From the NCBI GenBank assembly GCA_041390465.1, contig JAWKPW010000072.1, positions 1 through 30,456 of the forward strand: a stretch of DNA of 30,456 bases, read 5' to 3'. The notes under the pieces were generated by a model. That model made no database searches, was not told where the DNA came from, and worked only from the letters and a program-made list of their open reading frames with translations. This document shows, piece after piece, positions 17,257-24,688 of the stretch. The DNA comes from JAABRU01 sp041390465. Its GTDB lineage: Bacteria; Desulfobacterota; Desulfobacteria; Desulfobacterales; Desulfococcaceae. The first letter of the stretch is position 1; every line of letters starts with the position of its first letter. The translations under genes and the position numbers were made by a program.

Positions 17257-18039
17257 TTATCCTTTGGAACCCAGCCGCAGACCGCCGTGAACAAAATACA
17301 CATCCCCGGTCATGGATTCATTCCGGTAAAGGTCACCCACCAGCATGGCCACTTCCTCAGACTCTGCCAGTCTGCCGATGGGAATTTCGTCTGTGATTTC
17401 TGGTTCATGTTTTTTGACCATATCCCTTCCCACATATCCGGGGGCCGCAGCCGCGCACCTGATTTTATCGGCCAGCCTTCTGCGAAAAGATTCGGCAGTG
17501 ACGGCTTTGGGCATCACCGAGATGGCAGCCTTGGTGGAGGAATAATTGATCTGGCCTTCGGTTCCCGAAGAGCCTGTGGAGGAAATCAGGCAGATCAGGC
17601 CCCGGCAGTTTTGGTTAATCATGCGTTCCGCTCATTTCCGCACAGTGAGAAACACACCGGTCAGATTGATGTCTGTGACCATCTGAAAATCCCCGGAGAC
17701 ATTTTTTTTGTCACTTTTCCGCTCTGTCTGTCCGGCGAGACCATCATGCCGTCCCGGATGATTCCCGCAAAAGGGTCACACCAGATTGATCTGTCCGAAT
17801 TTTTCTATGGCTGTGTCAGCCAGCTTGGCGCAGTCCTCCTCTTTGCAGACATTGCAGAGAACAGAAAGCACCTCGCCGCCCATATCTTTGATCTCTGCCT
17901 CTGCCTGTGTCAGCAGTTTCCCGGAAATATCCGCGATCACCACTTTGCCCCCGTTTTTTACCCAATGTTTGGCAAGACACAGCCCGATACCTCCGCCACC
18001 GCCTGTGACAATCCCCACAGTTCCTTTGATTTCCAGCAT
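17257..18039 (-). pseudogene. Short-chain dehydrogenase/reductase gene with frameshifts and a stop
   Basis: The N-terminal part reads MLEIKGTVGIVTGGGGGIGL (TGxxxGIG cofactor motif), through EKFGQINLV, then hits TGA. The next part needs a frame change (GIIRDGMMVSPDRQSGKV), then another near 17,690 (DFQMVTDINLTGVFLTVRK), then an in-frame TGA, after which MINQNCRGLICLISSTGSSG and the catalytic YSSTK run to the normal C-terminus (GDVYFVHGGLRLG). Repaired, it would be about 260 residues, the standard length of a classical NAD(P)-dependent SDR of the FabG/acetoin-reductase kind. The AAAGGAGGAAAAC ribosome site is still present. At least three lesions within 150 bp indicate a recent pseudogene, or less likely clustered sequencing errors. 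Confidence 0.85.
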
Positions 18040-18226
18040 GTTTTCCTCCTTTTTTTGATTGATTGCCAAAACAGATGTTTCAGCCAGCCGGATTTCCGTT
18101 TTTTTAATGAAAAACAGATTTTTTGCAATGTCTGCCGGTTCTGTGATTTGATCTGAAACAGAACTCAGGAATTTTCCCTGTATTTTCAGCATGTATCTGA
18201 AAATCAGGCGGTCATTTCCCTTTGGC

Positions 18227-18297
18227 CGTCATTGCGGAGAACCCCGGAATCCAGTGTGTTGAATCTGCTGCGGATACCAATTTTCTCCGGCATGACG
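18227..18297. repeat. 71-bp inverted-repeat element
   Basis: Ends CGTCATTGCGGAGAA and TTCTCCGGCATGACG are inverted repeats with two mismatches, and the inside contains CCCGGAATCCAGTG. This is the layout of common bacterial REP-type repeats with 'cgtcattc...ggaatcc' arms. The whole stretch from the SDR start to the YdcF-like gene otherwise shows no gene. Confidence 0.55.
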
Positions 18298-18555
18298 ATC
18301 CTGTGCCGCATCCGCAGAAAAAAACAGAAATCAAAAAAATATTATAAAAAAAATCAAACAACTGCATTTATGCAAACGGTGTTTCACTTGATTTGTCACT
18401 TTGATTGTGGCACTGTGCAGTCATAAGTCATAATGGGAATGGGGTCAGCCCGTCTGAAACATTGCGGAAGAGATTTCAGGCTCCTGCAAAAAAGCATCAG
18501 AACCTTGACCGGGCAGAAACAGTTGCCAATGCTGTCACCCGAATTTGAGGATCAT

Positions 18556-19071
18556 ATGAAATATGATGCCATCATTGTAATGGGCGCTGCTGTATGCAGA
18601 GGGGGAAAGGCCAGTCCGGCGCTTCGCAGGCGAGTGATGCACGGCATCCGGCTTTTCAGGCAGGAAAAAGCTGATTGCCTGCTCTTTACCGGAGGAGTGG
18701 GGAAATATCCGCCTGCAGAAGCTGCGGTGATGCGGCAGTTGGCGCTTGCGCAAGGCATTGCGGGAGAGCGGATTGTCACGGAAGAAAAAGGAGATTCAAC
18801 CTTTGCGAGCGCGGCCTGCTGTGCCCGGATCATGCAGGAACATCACTGGCAGTCGGCCCTGATTGTGTCAGATTCTTTTCATATTCTCCGCTCGGTTTTC
18901 ATTTTCCGGCTGTTTGGCATCCGGACAGAGGGAAATGGAACAAAGGAGGGAAGAACCGCCATCGGACCTCTGCGCTGGTGGCTTTGGCACGTGCGGGAAG
19001 GGATCGCTCTGCTGTGGTATGGCATACGGTATGTTCACGGAAGGGTGAAACAGAAGACAGAAGTTGTCTGA
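18556..19071 (+). CDS. YdcF-like DUF218 protein
   Basis: A 171-residue protein with the DUF218/YdcF pattern: KYDAIIVMGAAVCRGGKASP at the start, FTGGVGKYPPAEAAVM in the middle (residues about 42-57), the STFASA segment with the preceding acidic residues, and VSDSFHILRSVFIFRLFG. YdcF-like proteins bind nucleotide-type ligands in a Rossmann-like fold and are linked to cell-envelope metabolism; the exact role is unknown. I chose the ATG at 18556 because the family begins at this point and GAGG lies 5 nt upstream; an in-frame ATG at 18433 would add 41 residues without family similarity. The C-terminal tail is rich in Trp and Arg and may touch the membrane. Confidence 0.82.
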   Translation: MKYDAIIVMGAAVCRGGKASPALRRRVMHGIRLFRQEKADCLLFTGGVGKYPPAEAAVMRQLALAQGIAGERIVTEEKGDSTFASAACCARIMQEHHWQSALIVSDSFHILRSVFIFRLFGIRTEGNGTKEGRTAIGPLRWWLWHVREGIALLWYGIRYVHGRVKQKTEVV

Positions 19072-19170
19072 TTTCAGGCTGTCCGGAACAAAAGATCCAT
19101 TTATTCCTTGACTTTCATACCGCAATTTATGAATAAATGATTATCCTTTTTTCTGGCAGTTCCATATTAC

Positions 19171-19197
19171 CGGATTCCGGCTTTCGCAGGAATGACG
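19171..19197. repeat. CCGGATTCCGGCTTTCGCAG dispersed repeat fragment
   Basis: CGGATTCCGGCTTTCGCAGG then AATGACG matches the same common intergenic repeat type as at 13991-14027. It lies in the spacer upstream of the GAPDH-like gene, which otherwise contains no recognisable gene. Confidence 0.5.
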
Positions 19198-19328
19198 CAG
19201 CAGCAGAAAACTGGATTTTTTGCAGGATCGTCAGTTTTGCACAGAAAAAGACTCTGTGTGTGTCTGTGGAAACTCTGCATCACGCTGCGATAAAAAACAG
19301 GTGGTCAAGCGGTTTGATCCGCCGTCAG

Positions 19329-19377
19329 ATTTTGGAGACTGTCTGAGGGACAGACTCTTTCCAAAATTCCTTACAAC
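19329..19377 (+). promoter_or_regulatory. Imperfect long hairpin in the leader of the GAPDH-like gene
   Basis: ATTTTGGA-GA-CTGTC can pair with GACAG-ACTCTT-TCCAAAAT around a TGAGG loop, ending about 38 bp before the GAPDH-like start. It could be a leader-RNA structure or a decayed repeat. It does not resemble a named riboswitch. Confidence 0.3.
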
Positions 19378-19414
19378 CGGTTTTTCTGAAAACATTGCAA
19401 AGGAGGAAAACACC

Positions 19415-20671
19415 ATGGAAAACACATCAGGCAGGGGCATGAAACTTGGCGTGAACGGATTCGGGCGCATTGGCAAACTTACGGTATGGCATCATGCCGC
19501 CCGGAAGTTTTTCAGTGAAATCGTTGTGAATCTGGGACGGGAAGTGGGAACTTCCCTGGAAGACATTGCCCATTATCTGGAAAGGGATTCCACCTATGGA
19601 TGGATTCACAACTGGCTGCACGGTTTCAATGCAAAAGCCGTCATCAGCGGGCTGGATGAGAAAACCGGTGTTCTGTTTCTTGACGGTGTGAAAGTGCGGT
19701 TTCTGCGTTCTTCCCGAAATCCGGCACAGATTGGCTGGGCAGATCAGGAGGTAAGACTGGTCGTGGATACCACAGGTCAGTTTCTGGATCCCACTCTGCC
19801 GGGCGATCATCCCAAAGGATCTGCTCGCGGCCATCTGGAGGCAGGGGCAGACAAGGTCATTGTTTCCGCTCCGTTCAAAATCAAAGACAAAGGGCAGGCC
19901 ATGCCGGAAGATGCTGTCACCACTGTCATGGGAATCAATCATGAGGATTATGATCCCCGTCATCACAGGATTGTATCCAATGCCTCCTGCACCACCACCT
20001 GTCTGGCCCATATGATGAAACCCCTGATCAACCGCTTCGGCCCCAGAAAAATTCTGTCAGCTTCCATGGCAACCATTCATGCGGCCACCGGTTCCCAGGC
20101 TGTGCTGGATCGGCTGCCCAAGTCCGGGGTTACGGATCTGCGCAAAAGCCGGAGCATCATGAACAACATCATTCTCACCTCCACAGGCGCGGCAAAGGCC
20201 CTGCGGCTGGTCATTCCGGAAATGGAGGAAATCGGATTCATTGCCGAATCCGTTCGCATTCCCACCAGCTCCGGATCTCTGGTCATCCTGGTGGTGAATT
20301 TTCATGATGAAATGACAGGCGGAACCATCCGCCGGGAAACCATCAACGATATTTACCGGCAGACTGCGGAAGAAGATACCAGAGGCTATCTCCTTTATAC
20401 GGAAAAACAGAATGTTTCCTGCGACATCATCGGCTCGCCCCGTGCAGCGGCTGTGATTGAGGGGCATGAAACCCATACCCGGACTGCCGAAGTGACCATG
20501 GATCTGGAAAATGTGCCGGGACTGGACAAAACTCTGCTGGGCGCAATGAAAAACACGGTCATCCGCATCCCCATCACCCAGGCTGTCATTTATGGATGGT
20601 ATGACAATGAACTGGGTTCCTATGTGAACATGCTGGGGGACAGAACTGTGTCTGTTGCGGAAAGTCTGTAA
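19415..20671 (+). CDS. Divergent glyceraldehyde-3-phosphate dehydrogenase homologue
   Basis: A 418-residue member of the GAPDH family, about 80 residues longer than the classical 330-340. Visible are the Rossmann motif GFGRIG (15-20), catalytic C192 in SNASCTTTCLAH (classical SCTTNC), H222 in ATIHAATGSQ, R281 in SVRIPTSSGS, and WYDNELGS (395-402). Departures: the 'IND' segment whose Asp binds the NAD ribose reads VNLGREVG (38-45); HDS-x-HG reads RDSTYG with an inserted WIHNWLHG; and extra sequence lies around 305-345. It may therefore use another cofactor or aldehyde. The start is fixed by AAAGGAGG. The next gene begins 2 nt after its stop, so the two are surely co-translated. Classical glycolytic GAPDH remains possible. 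Confidence 0.88.
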   Translation: MENTSGRGMKLGVNGFGRIGKLTVWHHAARKFFSEIVVNLGREVGTSLEDIAHYLERDSTYGWIHNWLHGFNAKAVISGLDEKTGVLFLDGVKVRFLRSSRNPAQIGWADQEVRLVVDTTGQFLDPTLPGDHPKGSARGHLEAGADKVIVSAPFKIKDKGQAMPEDAVTTVMGINHEDYDPRHHRIVSNASCTTTCLAHMMKPLINRFGPRKILSASMATIHAATGSQAVLDRLPKSGVTDLRKSRSIMNNIILTSTGAAKALRLVIPEMEEIGFIAESVRIPTSSGSLVILVVNFHDEMTGGTIRRETINDIYRQTAEEDTRGYLLYTEKQNVSCDIIGSPRAAAVIEGHETHTRTAEVTMDLENVPGLDKTLLGAMKNTVIRIPITQAVIYGWYDNELGSYVNMLGDRTVSVAESL

Positions 20672-20673
20672 AG

Positions 20674-21489
20674 ATGAAATGGACAGCGGAAGCGGAAGAG
20701 GCCATTGGCAAAGTGCCTTTTTTTGTGCGGAAAAAAGTGCGTGCCCGAGTGGAAAAAGAGGCTGCGGAAAACGGCAGGGCAGTTGTCACCCTTGCGGAAG
20801 TCAACGCGACCCGGCAGCGTTTTCTGTCCGGCATGGAATCGGAAATCAGGGGATACCGTGTGGAAACCTGTTTCGGATCAGGGGGCTGTCCCAACAGAGT
20901 CTGCGATTCCCAAGACCTGATCCACCGCCTTGAAACCATGCTGGAAAAAGAAAATCTCCTGGAATTTCTCAAATCCCGCGTGAAGGGCACCCTGAAATTT
21001 CATCATGAATTCTCTGTCAGCATTTCAGACTGTCCCAATGCCTGTTCCCAGCCCCAAATCCGGGACGCGGGCATCATTGGGGCCGCAGTTCCGGAAGTTG
21101 CGGAAGCAGAATGCACCCAGTGCCTCAACTGTGTGGAAACCTGCAAAGAAAACAGCATCCGGCTGGACAGTGAAAAAGGCAAACCTGCAATTGACATGGA
21201 GCTGTGTGTTCGCTGCGGTCAGTGTGTGAAGGTATGTCCGTCCGGAACCCTGACAATCGCAGAAAAGGGCTTCCGGGTTCTTCTGGGCGGGAAACTGGGA
21301 CGCCACCCCTGTCTGGGCCGTGAACTCCCCGGAATTTTAAGCACTGAGAAGACTGTGGAAATTGTGAGGGACTGCATCGCGTTTTGGCGGGAGCACAGCA
21401 AAAACGGGGAACGCTTTGCCGCTCTTTTTCAGGCTTCGGATTTTGAAGTGTTTGCGCAGAAATTCTGCAAGCACGGATTGATCATATGA
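20674..21489 (+). CDS. PCP_red / siroheme-[4Fe-4S] / 2x[4Fe-4S] ferredoxin redox protein
   Basis: A 271-residue protein in three parts. Residues 1-50 (W-T-A-E-A-E...VPFFVRKKVRARVEKEA) match the PCP_red domain known from the C-terminus of light-independent protochlorophyllide reductase subunits. Residues 55-140 carry C66-x5-C72 and C120-x3-C124 (SDCPNACSQPQIRDAGIIG), the ligand pattern of siroheme-[4Fe-4S] sulfite/nitrite reductases. Then come two ferredoxin clusters: C147, C150, C153, C157 and C178, C181, C184, C188. It looks like a small dissimilatory-sulfite-reductase-like protein. Real substrate unknown; sulfite reduction or heme/siroheme handling is inference. It starts 2 nt after the GAPDH-like stop, using GGAAAG inside that gene as a probable ribosome site. 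Confidence 0.88.
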   Translation: MKWTAEAEEAIGKVPFFVRKKVRARVEKEAAENGRAVVTLAEVNATRQRFLSGMESEIRGYRVETCFGSGGCPNRVCDSQDLIHRLETMLEKENLLEFLKSRVKGTLKFHHEFSVSISDCPNACSQPQIRDAGIIGAAVPEVAEAECTQCLNCVETCKENSIRLDSEKGKPAIDMELCVRCGQCVKVCPSGTLTIAEKGFRVLLGGKLGRHPCLGRELPGILSTEKTVEIVRDCIAFWREHSKNGERFAALFQASDFEVFAQKFCKHGLII

Positions 21490-21581
21490 AATCTGAAAAA
21501 TTTTTTCAGCAGAAAGATTCCGGCTGTCACGAAGGCACAAGAACCGCAGACTGGTGTCTGATTGTTTTTCAGATTTCATAT
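21484..21581. repeat. 17-bp perfect inverted repeat flanking 64 bp
   Basis: ATATGAAATCTGAAAAA (21484-21500) and its exact reverse complement (21565-21581). The left arm covers the stop codon of the siroheme-ferredoxin gene. The enclosed segment holds GTCACGAAGGCACAAGAACC, similar to the heptamer cores of the MITE-like elements, and the right arm runs directly into MITE copy 2. It could fold in the mRNA as a 3' end structure. Confidence 0.7.
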
Positions 21582-21734
21582 AATACGATTCTCCTTTGAA
21601 ACCATGCTTTTCGGAAGGCAGTGCCGATTCACAGCCGATTTTATACAGTGCTTTCAGCTTATTGTGACCTTTGTGCCATCTTCGTGCCCTTTGCGGTCAA
21701 AGGAACGCATGGTTTCAATGGCGGATCGGTATAA
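21580..21734. mobile_element. MITE-like inverted-repeat element, copy 2
   Basis: About 155 bp. The left end ATACGATTCTCCTTTGAAAC continues CATGC; the right end GCATGGTTTCAATGGCGGAT continues CGGTATAA. Reverse-complemented, the right end matches the left over about 25 bp with few mismatches. Inside are CGGAAGGCAGTGCCGATTCA and TTTGTGCC/TTCGTGCC heptamers, in the same order as copy 1. No coding capacity. Confidence 0.75.
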
Positions 21735-21971
21735 GTTCAATTTGTCAGGTCACACAGAGGGGGATTGAAAGGTGTGCGTTCCCCCTTCCGCAAAGATGGG
21801 GGGTTGCCGTGAGATCGGCCGAACAGAGGGATTTTTCATGCATCCGCCCGGAAAATCCCCCTCAGTCCCTTTGAAAAAGGAGAAATGATGATCGGATGAC
21901 TTTTCAAATACACTCTGACAAAGGGAAATTGCAAAATTCAGCCGCCTGCCCCCATTCAAAAAGGAGAAAAT
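21735..21971. other. Spacer before the Uma2 gene
   Basis: No gene is seen. It holds GC-rich repeat-like text (CCCCCTTCCGCAAAGATGGG; TCCCCCTCAGTCCC) and two copies of a TTCAAAAAGGAG or TTGAAAAAGGAG motif (about 21870 and 21954), the second of which serves as the Uma2 ribosome site. These look like remnants of dispersed repeats. Confidence 0.4.
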
Positions 21972-22568
21972 ATGGCACTGCCACAGGAAACAACCTTTCT
22001 GTCTGCCGAAGAATATTTGGAAACAGAAGAACATGCGCAATGCAAAAGCGAGTATTATCATGGTGAACTGTTTGCCATGTCCGGAGCATCCCACAGTCAT
22101 AATCTGATAACCGGAAATGTGTTTGCCAGTCTGTATCATTCTTTGCGTAATTCTGACTGCTTTGTTTACGGAAGTGACATGAAAATTGAAGTGGACAAAG
22201 CCCGGCATTACACCTATCCGGATATCAGCATTGTGTGCGGAGATGTCAGATTTGCCGCCGACCGGGATGACACAGTCACCAATCCGGTGGTGATTGTGGA
22301 AGTTCTTTCCGAATCCACCAGAGATTATGACAGGGGTTCCAAATTCACCGCTTACCGGAACATACCCTCTTTGCGGGATTATCTTCTGATTGATCAGTAC
22401 AGTTTTCATGTGGAATATTTTTTCAAGGATGAAAATGGCAGATGGGGACTGGAGGAATATCGCAGTGAGGATGACTGTTTTCTCATCAGATCCGTGAATG
22501 CGCAACTCTGCCTGAAGCAGATTTACCATCGGGTGAAATTTTCCGATGATTTGCAAAAAATGATATAA
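21972..22568 (+). CDS. Uma2-family (DUF820) putative restriction-like endonuclease
   Basis: A 198-residue protein with the Uma2 pattern of a PD-(D/E)xK fold: E27 in SEYYHGEL, D84 in YTYPDISIVCGD, E110 in VVIVEVLSESTRDYDRGSK, and K124 followed by the conserved Y128-R129. These proteins occur in many paralogous copies in cyanobacteria, filamentous sulfate reducers and other large genomes; a nuclease activity is assumed from the fold, but the biological role is not settled. AAAAAGGAG lies 5-6 nt before the start. It sits between repeat DNA and serA and has no obvious partner gene. Confidence 0.9.
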   Translation: MALPQETTFLSAEEYLETEEHAQCKSEYYHGELFAMSGASHSHNLITGNVFASLYHSLRNSDCFVYGSDMKIEVDKARHYTYPDISIVCGDVRFAADRDDTVTNPVVIVEVLSESTRDYDRGSKFTAYRNIPSLRDYLLIDQYSFHVEYFFKDENGRWGLEEYRSEDDCFLIRSVNAQLCLKQIYHRVKFSDDLQKMI

Positions 22569-22642
22569 TTTCAGTTTTCTTCGGCTGCGCTCAGAGAGCC
22601 TGTCTGCAGAATCTTTATTCAAACAAATCAAGGATAAATGCC

Positions 22643-24232
22643 ATGTACAGAGTCATGATTCGGGACAACATGTCCCCGATTGCAAAGGAAATTCTGGAAG
22701 CCACCGGAAAGATTGAGGTGGTGGTGGACAATGACAAAAACACAAATGATCCCAAAGTGCTGTCCGGTCTGATTGGCGAATTTGACGGTCTGGCCATCCG
22801 CAGCGGAACCAAAGTCACAGCCGAAGTGCTGGAAAAAGCGGGGAAACTCAAAGTCATAGGACGGGCAGGCATTGGGGTGGACAATATTGATCAGGAAACC
22901 GCCACCCGTCAGGGCATTGTGGTCATGAACGCGCCCGGCGGCAATACCGTAACCACTGCCGAGCACACCCTTTCCATGATGATGGCCCTGGCCCGCAACA
23001 TTCCGCAGGCCACAGCTTCTCTTCGTGCGGGAAAATGGGAAAAGAAAAAACTCAGCGGTGTGGAAATCACGGGAAAAACCCTGGGCATTGTGGGGCTGGG
23101 GCATATCGGCAGAATCGTGGCGGATCGGGCATTGGGACTGAAGATGAAGGTGGTCGCGTCCGATCCCTTTGTCAGTGAAGAGGCCGTAAAAAAACTCGGT
23201 GTCCGGCTGGTGCGTTTTGAGGAACTTCTGGAGATCTCGGATTTCATTACCCTGCATGTGCCGAAACTCAAAGAAACCGCCAATATGATCAATGCGGAAA
23301 CACTGGGAAAAATGAAGCCCGGTGTCCGGATCATCAACTGCTCCAGAGGGGAAGTGGTGAATCTCGATGATCTGTATCAGGCTGTCTGTTCCGGGCATGT
23401 GGCCGGAGCCGCTCTGGATGTATTTCCTGTGGAACCCCCGGATCCGGCGCTGGCTTTGCTGCAGCATCCCAGTGTCATTTTCACGCCGCATCTGGGCGCA
23501 AGCACAGGCGAGGCGCAGATCAATGTGGCCCGCATGATTGCGGAACAGATGTCTTCCTGTCTGCTGAAAGGCGTCATCACCAATGCCGTGAATTTCCCCT
23601 CTGTTTCCATGGAAGAAATGGAGCGGCTGCGTCCCCATCTGACCCTTGCGGAGAAAATGGGTTCCATGATGGGGCAGTTGGTGCGTTCCGTGCATGACAT
23701 CACCATCACTTACTGCGGTGAGGTCTCCACCCTTTCCACCCGGCCTGTCACCCATGCCATGCTCAAAGGTTTGCTGAGTGTTTATACGGACAAACCCATC
23801 AATTATGTCAATGCCCGTGCCATAGCCAAAGAAAAAGGCATAGGACTGAAGGAAAGTGTGGAGCAGTCCGAGGATTTTTCCACTTTGATCAAACTGAAAC
23901 TGGAAAACAGCACAGAAAGCCCGGATGAGATATGGGGAACCATTTATGAAAAGAAAAATCCCCGTCTGATCCGGGTGGGAAAGGTTTTTTTGGATGCCAT
24001 ACCCGAAGGGGACATGATTGTCATTGAAAACATTGACAAACCAGGTGTGATCGGCCATATCGGGACCACTTTGGGACGCAATCACATCAATATCGGCAGG
24101 TTCCAGTTGGGACGCCGGGACGACCGGGCTGTGTGCATTGTCAACATTGACACTCCCGCGGATGAACATGTTCTGGAAGAAATCCGTTCTCTTCCCATTC
24201 TTTTGTCTGTCCGGCAGGTGCATCTGGGCTGA
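22643..24232 (+). CDS. serA: D-3-phosphoglycerate dehydrogenase
   Basis: A 529-residue protein of the long SerA type. The NAD-binding motif GLGHIG lies at 151-156 with D174 after strand 2; the catalytic triad is R235 (NCSRGEVV), E264 (FPVEPPDP) and H283 (TPHLGAST). Residues about 315-450 are the intervening (ASB) domain and about 455-529 the C-terminal ACT domain (MIVIENIDKPGVIGHIG), where serine feedback normally acts. It oxidises 3-phosphoglycerate to 3-phosphohydroxypyruvate, the first step of serine synthesis. An AAGGA site precedes the start by about 8 nt. serC and serB are not in the window. No clear terminator follows. Confidence 0.97.
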   Translation: MYRVMIRDNMSPIAKEILEATGKIEVVVDNDKNTNDPKVLSGLIGEFDGLAIRSGTKVTAEVLEKAGKLKVIGRAGIGVDNIDQETATRQGIVVMNAPGGNTVTTAEHTLSMMMALARNIPQATASLRAGKWEKKKLSGVEITGKTLGIVGLGHIGRIVADRALGLKMKVVASDPFVSEEAVKKLGVRLVRFEELLEISDFITLHVPKLKETANMINAETLGKMKPGVRIINCSRGEVVNLDDLYQAVCSGHVAGAALDVFPVEPPDPALALLQHPSVIFTPHLGASTGEAQINVARMIAEQMSSCLLKGVITNAVNFPSVSMEEMERLRPHLTLAEKMGSMMGQLVRSVHDITITYCGEVSTLSTRPVTHAMLKGLLSVYTDKPINYVNARAIAKEKGIGLKESVEQSEDFSTLIKLKLENSTESPDEIWGTIYEKKNPRLIRVGKVFLDAIPEGDMIVIENIDKPGVIGHIGTTLGRNHINIGRFQLGRRDDRAVCIVNIDTPADEHVLEEIRSLPILLSVRQVHLG

Positions 24233-24342
24233 GCGGACAAAAATACCTCTTGCGTATATGCGGATTGTGAATTATGGATAAAAAGGAATTGTTTTTTTCC
24301 GGTTATCCGGAACATCTTACTTCATAAAGGAGAACAGAATCA

Positions 24343-24651
24343 ATGAAAGACAGAATTATAAAGTTTATTCTGATGGGGCTGGTATGCTATGGCATTTATT
24401 TTGCTTTTGCCAACCATATCATCTATTTCGGTGGCACGGATTTTGCCATACTGAAAAAGCAGAAAATGAGTTTCAACAATACCTTCAACAATTACAAAAG
24501 CAGAAATGAAATTCGTTATATTGGGTTGGAGAATATTCTGAGAAATGAGGATCTCCGGGCAGCGGGTATTGGCCAGGAATTTGTGAAGAGAGAACTCATT
24601 TCTGAAGAGGAACTGGAAGCTGCTGAAAACAAAGTTGATTCCGAGGAATAA
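24343..24651 (+). CDS. Small single-span membrane protein, unknown function
   Basis: A 102-residue protein I do not recognise. Residues 6-24 are hydrophobic (ILMGLVCYGIYFAFANHI), giving one N-terminal membrane span or uncleaved signal anchor after the positive MKDRIIK. The remainder is hydrophilic, with an Asn/Lys-rich middle and an acidic C-terminus (SEEELEAAENKVDSEE) that is probably helical. AAAGGAG lies about 10 nt before the ATG. It precedes the YdbH-like gene by 37 bp on the same strand, so the two probably formed an operon, and an envelope role is likely by association only. Confidence 0.7.
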   Translation: MKDRIIKFILMGLVCYGIYFAFANHIIYFGGTDFAILKKQKMSFNNTFNNYKSRNEIRYIGLENILRNEDLRAAGIGQEFVKRELISEEELEAAENKVDSEE

Positions 24652-24688
24652 ACCTGCCTGACAAGGCAAACTGCGGGGATGCGCTTTT

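Noticed and set aside
17620..17775. In-frame TGA in the SDR gene as selenocysteine
   Set aside because: Frameshifts are needed on both sides of the stops, and Sec is not expected at these SDR positions; a pseudogene explains it better.
22628..24223. A 531-codon open frame on the minus strand opposite serA
   Set aside because: It mirrors the high-confidence serA gene almost end to end, has His/Phe/Gly-rich composition typical of antisense frames, and shows no recognisable domain or ribosome site.
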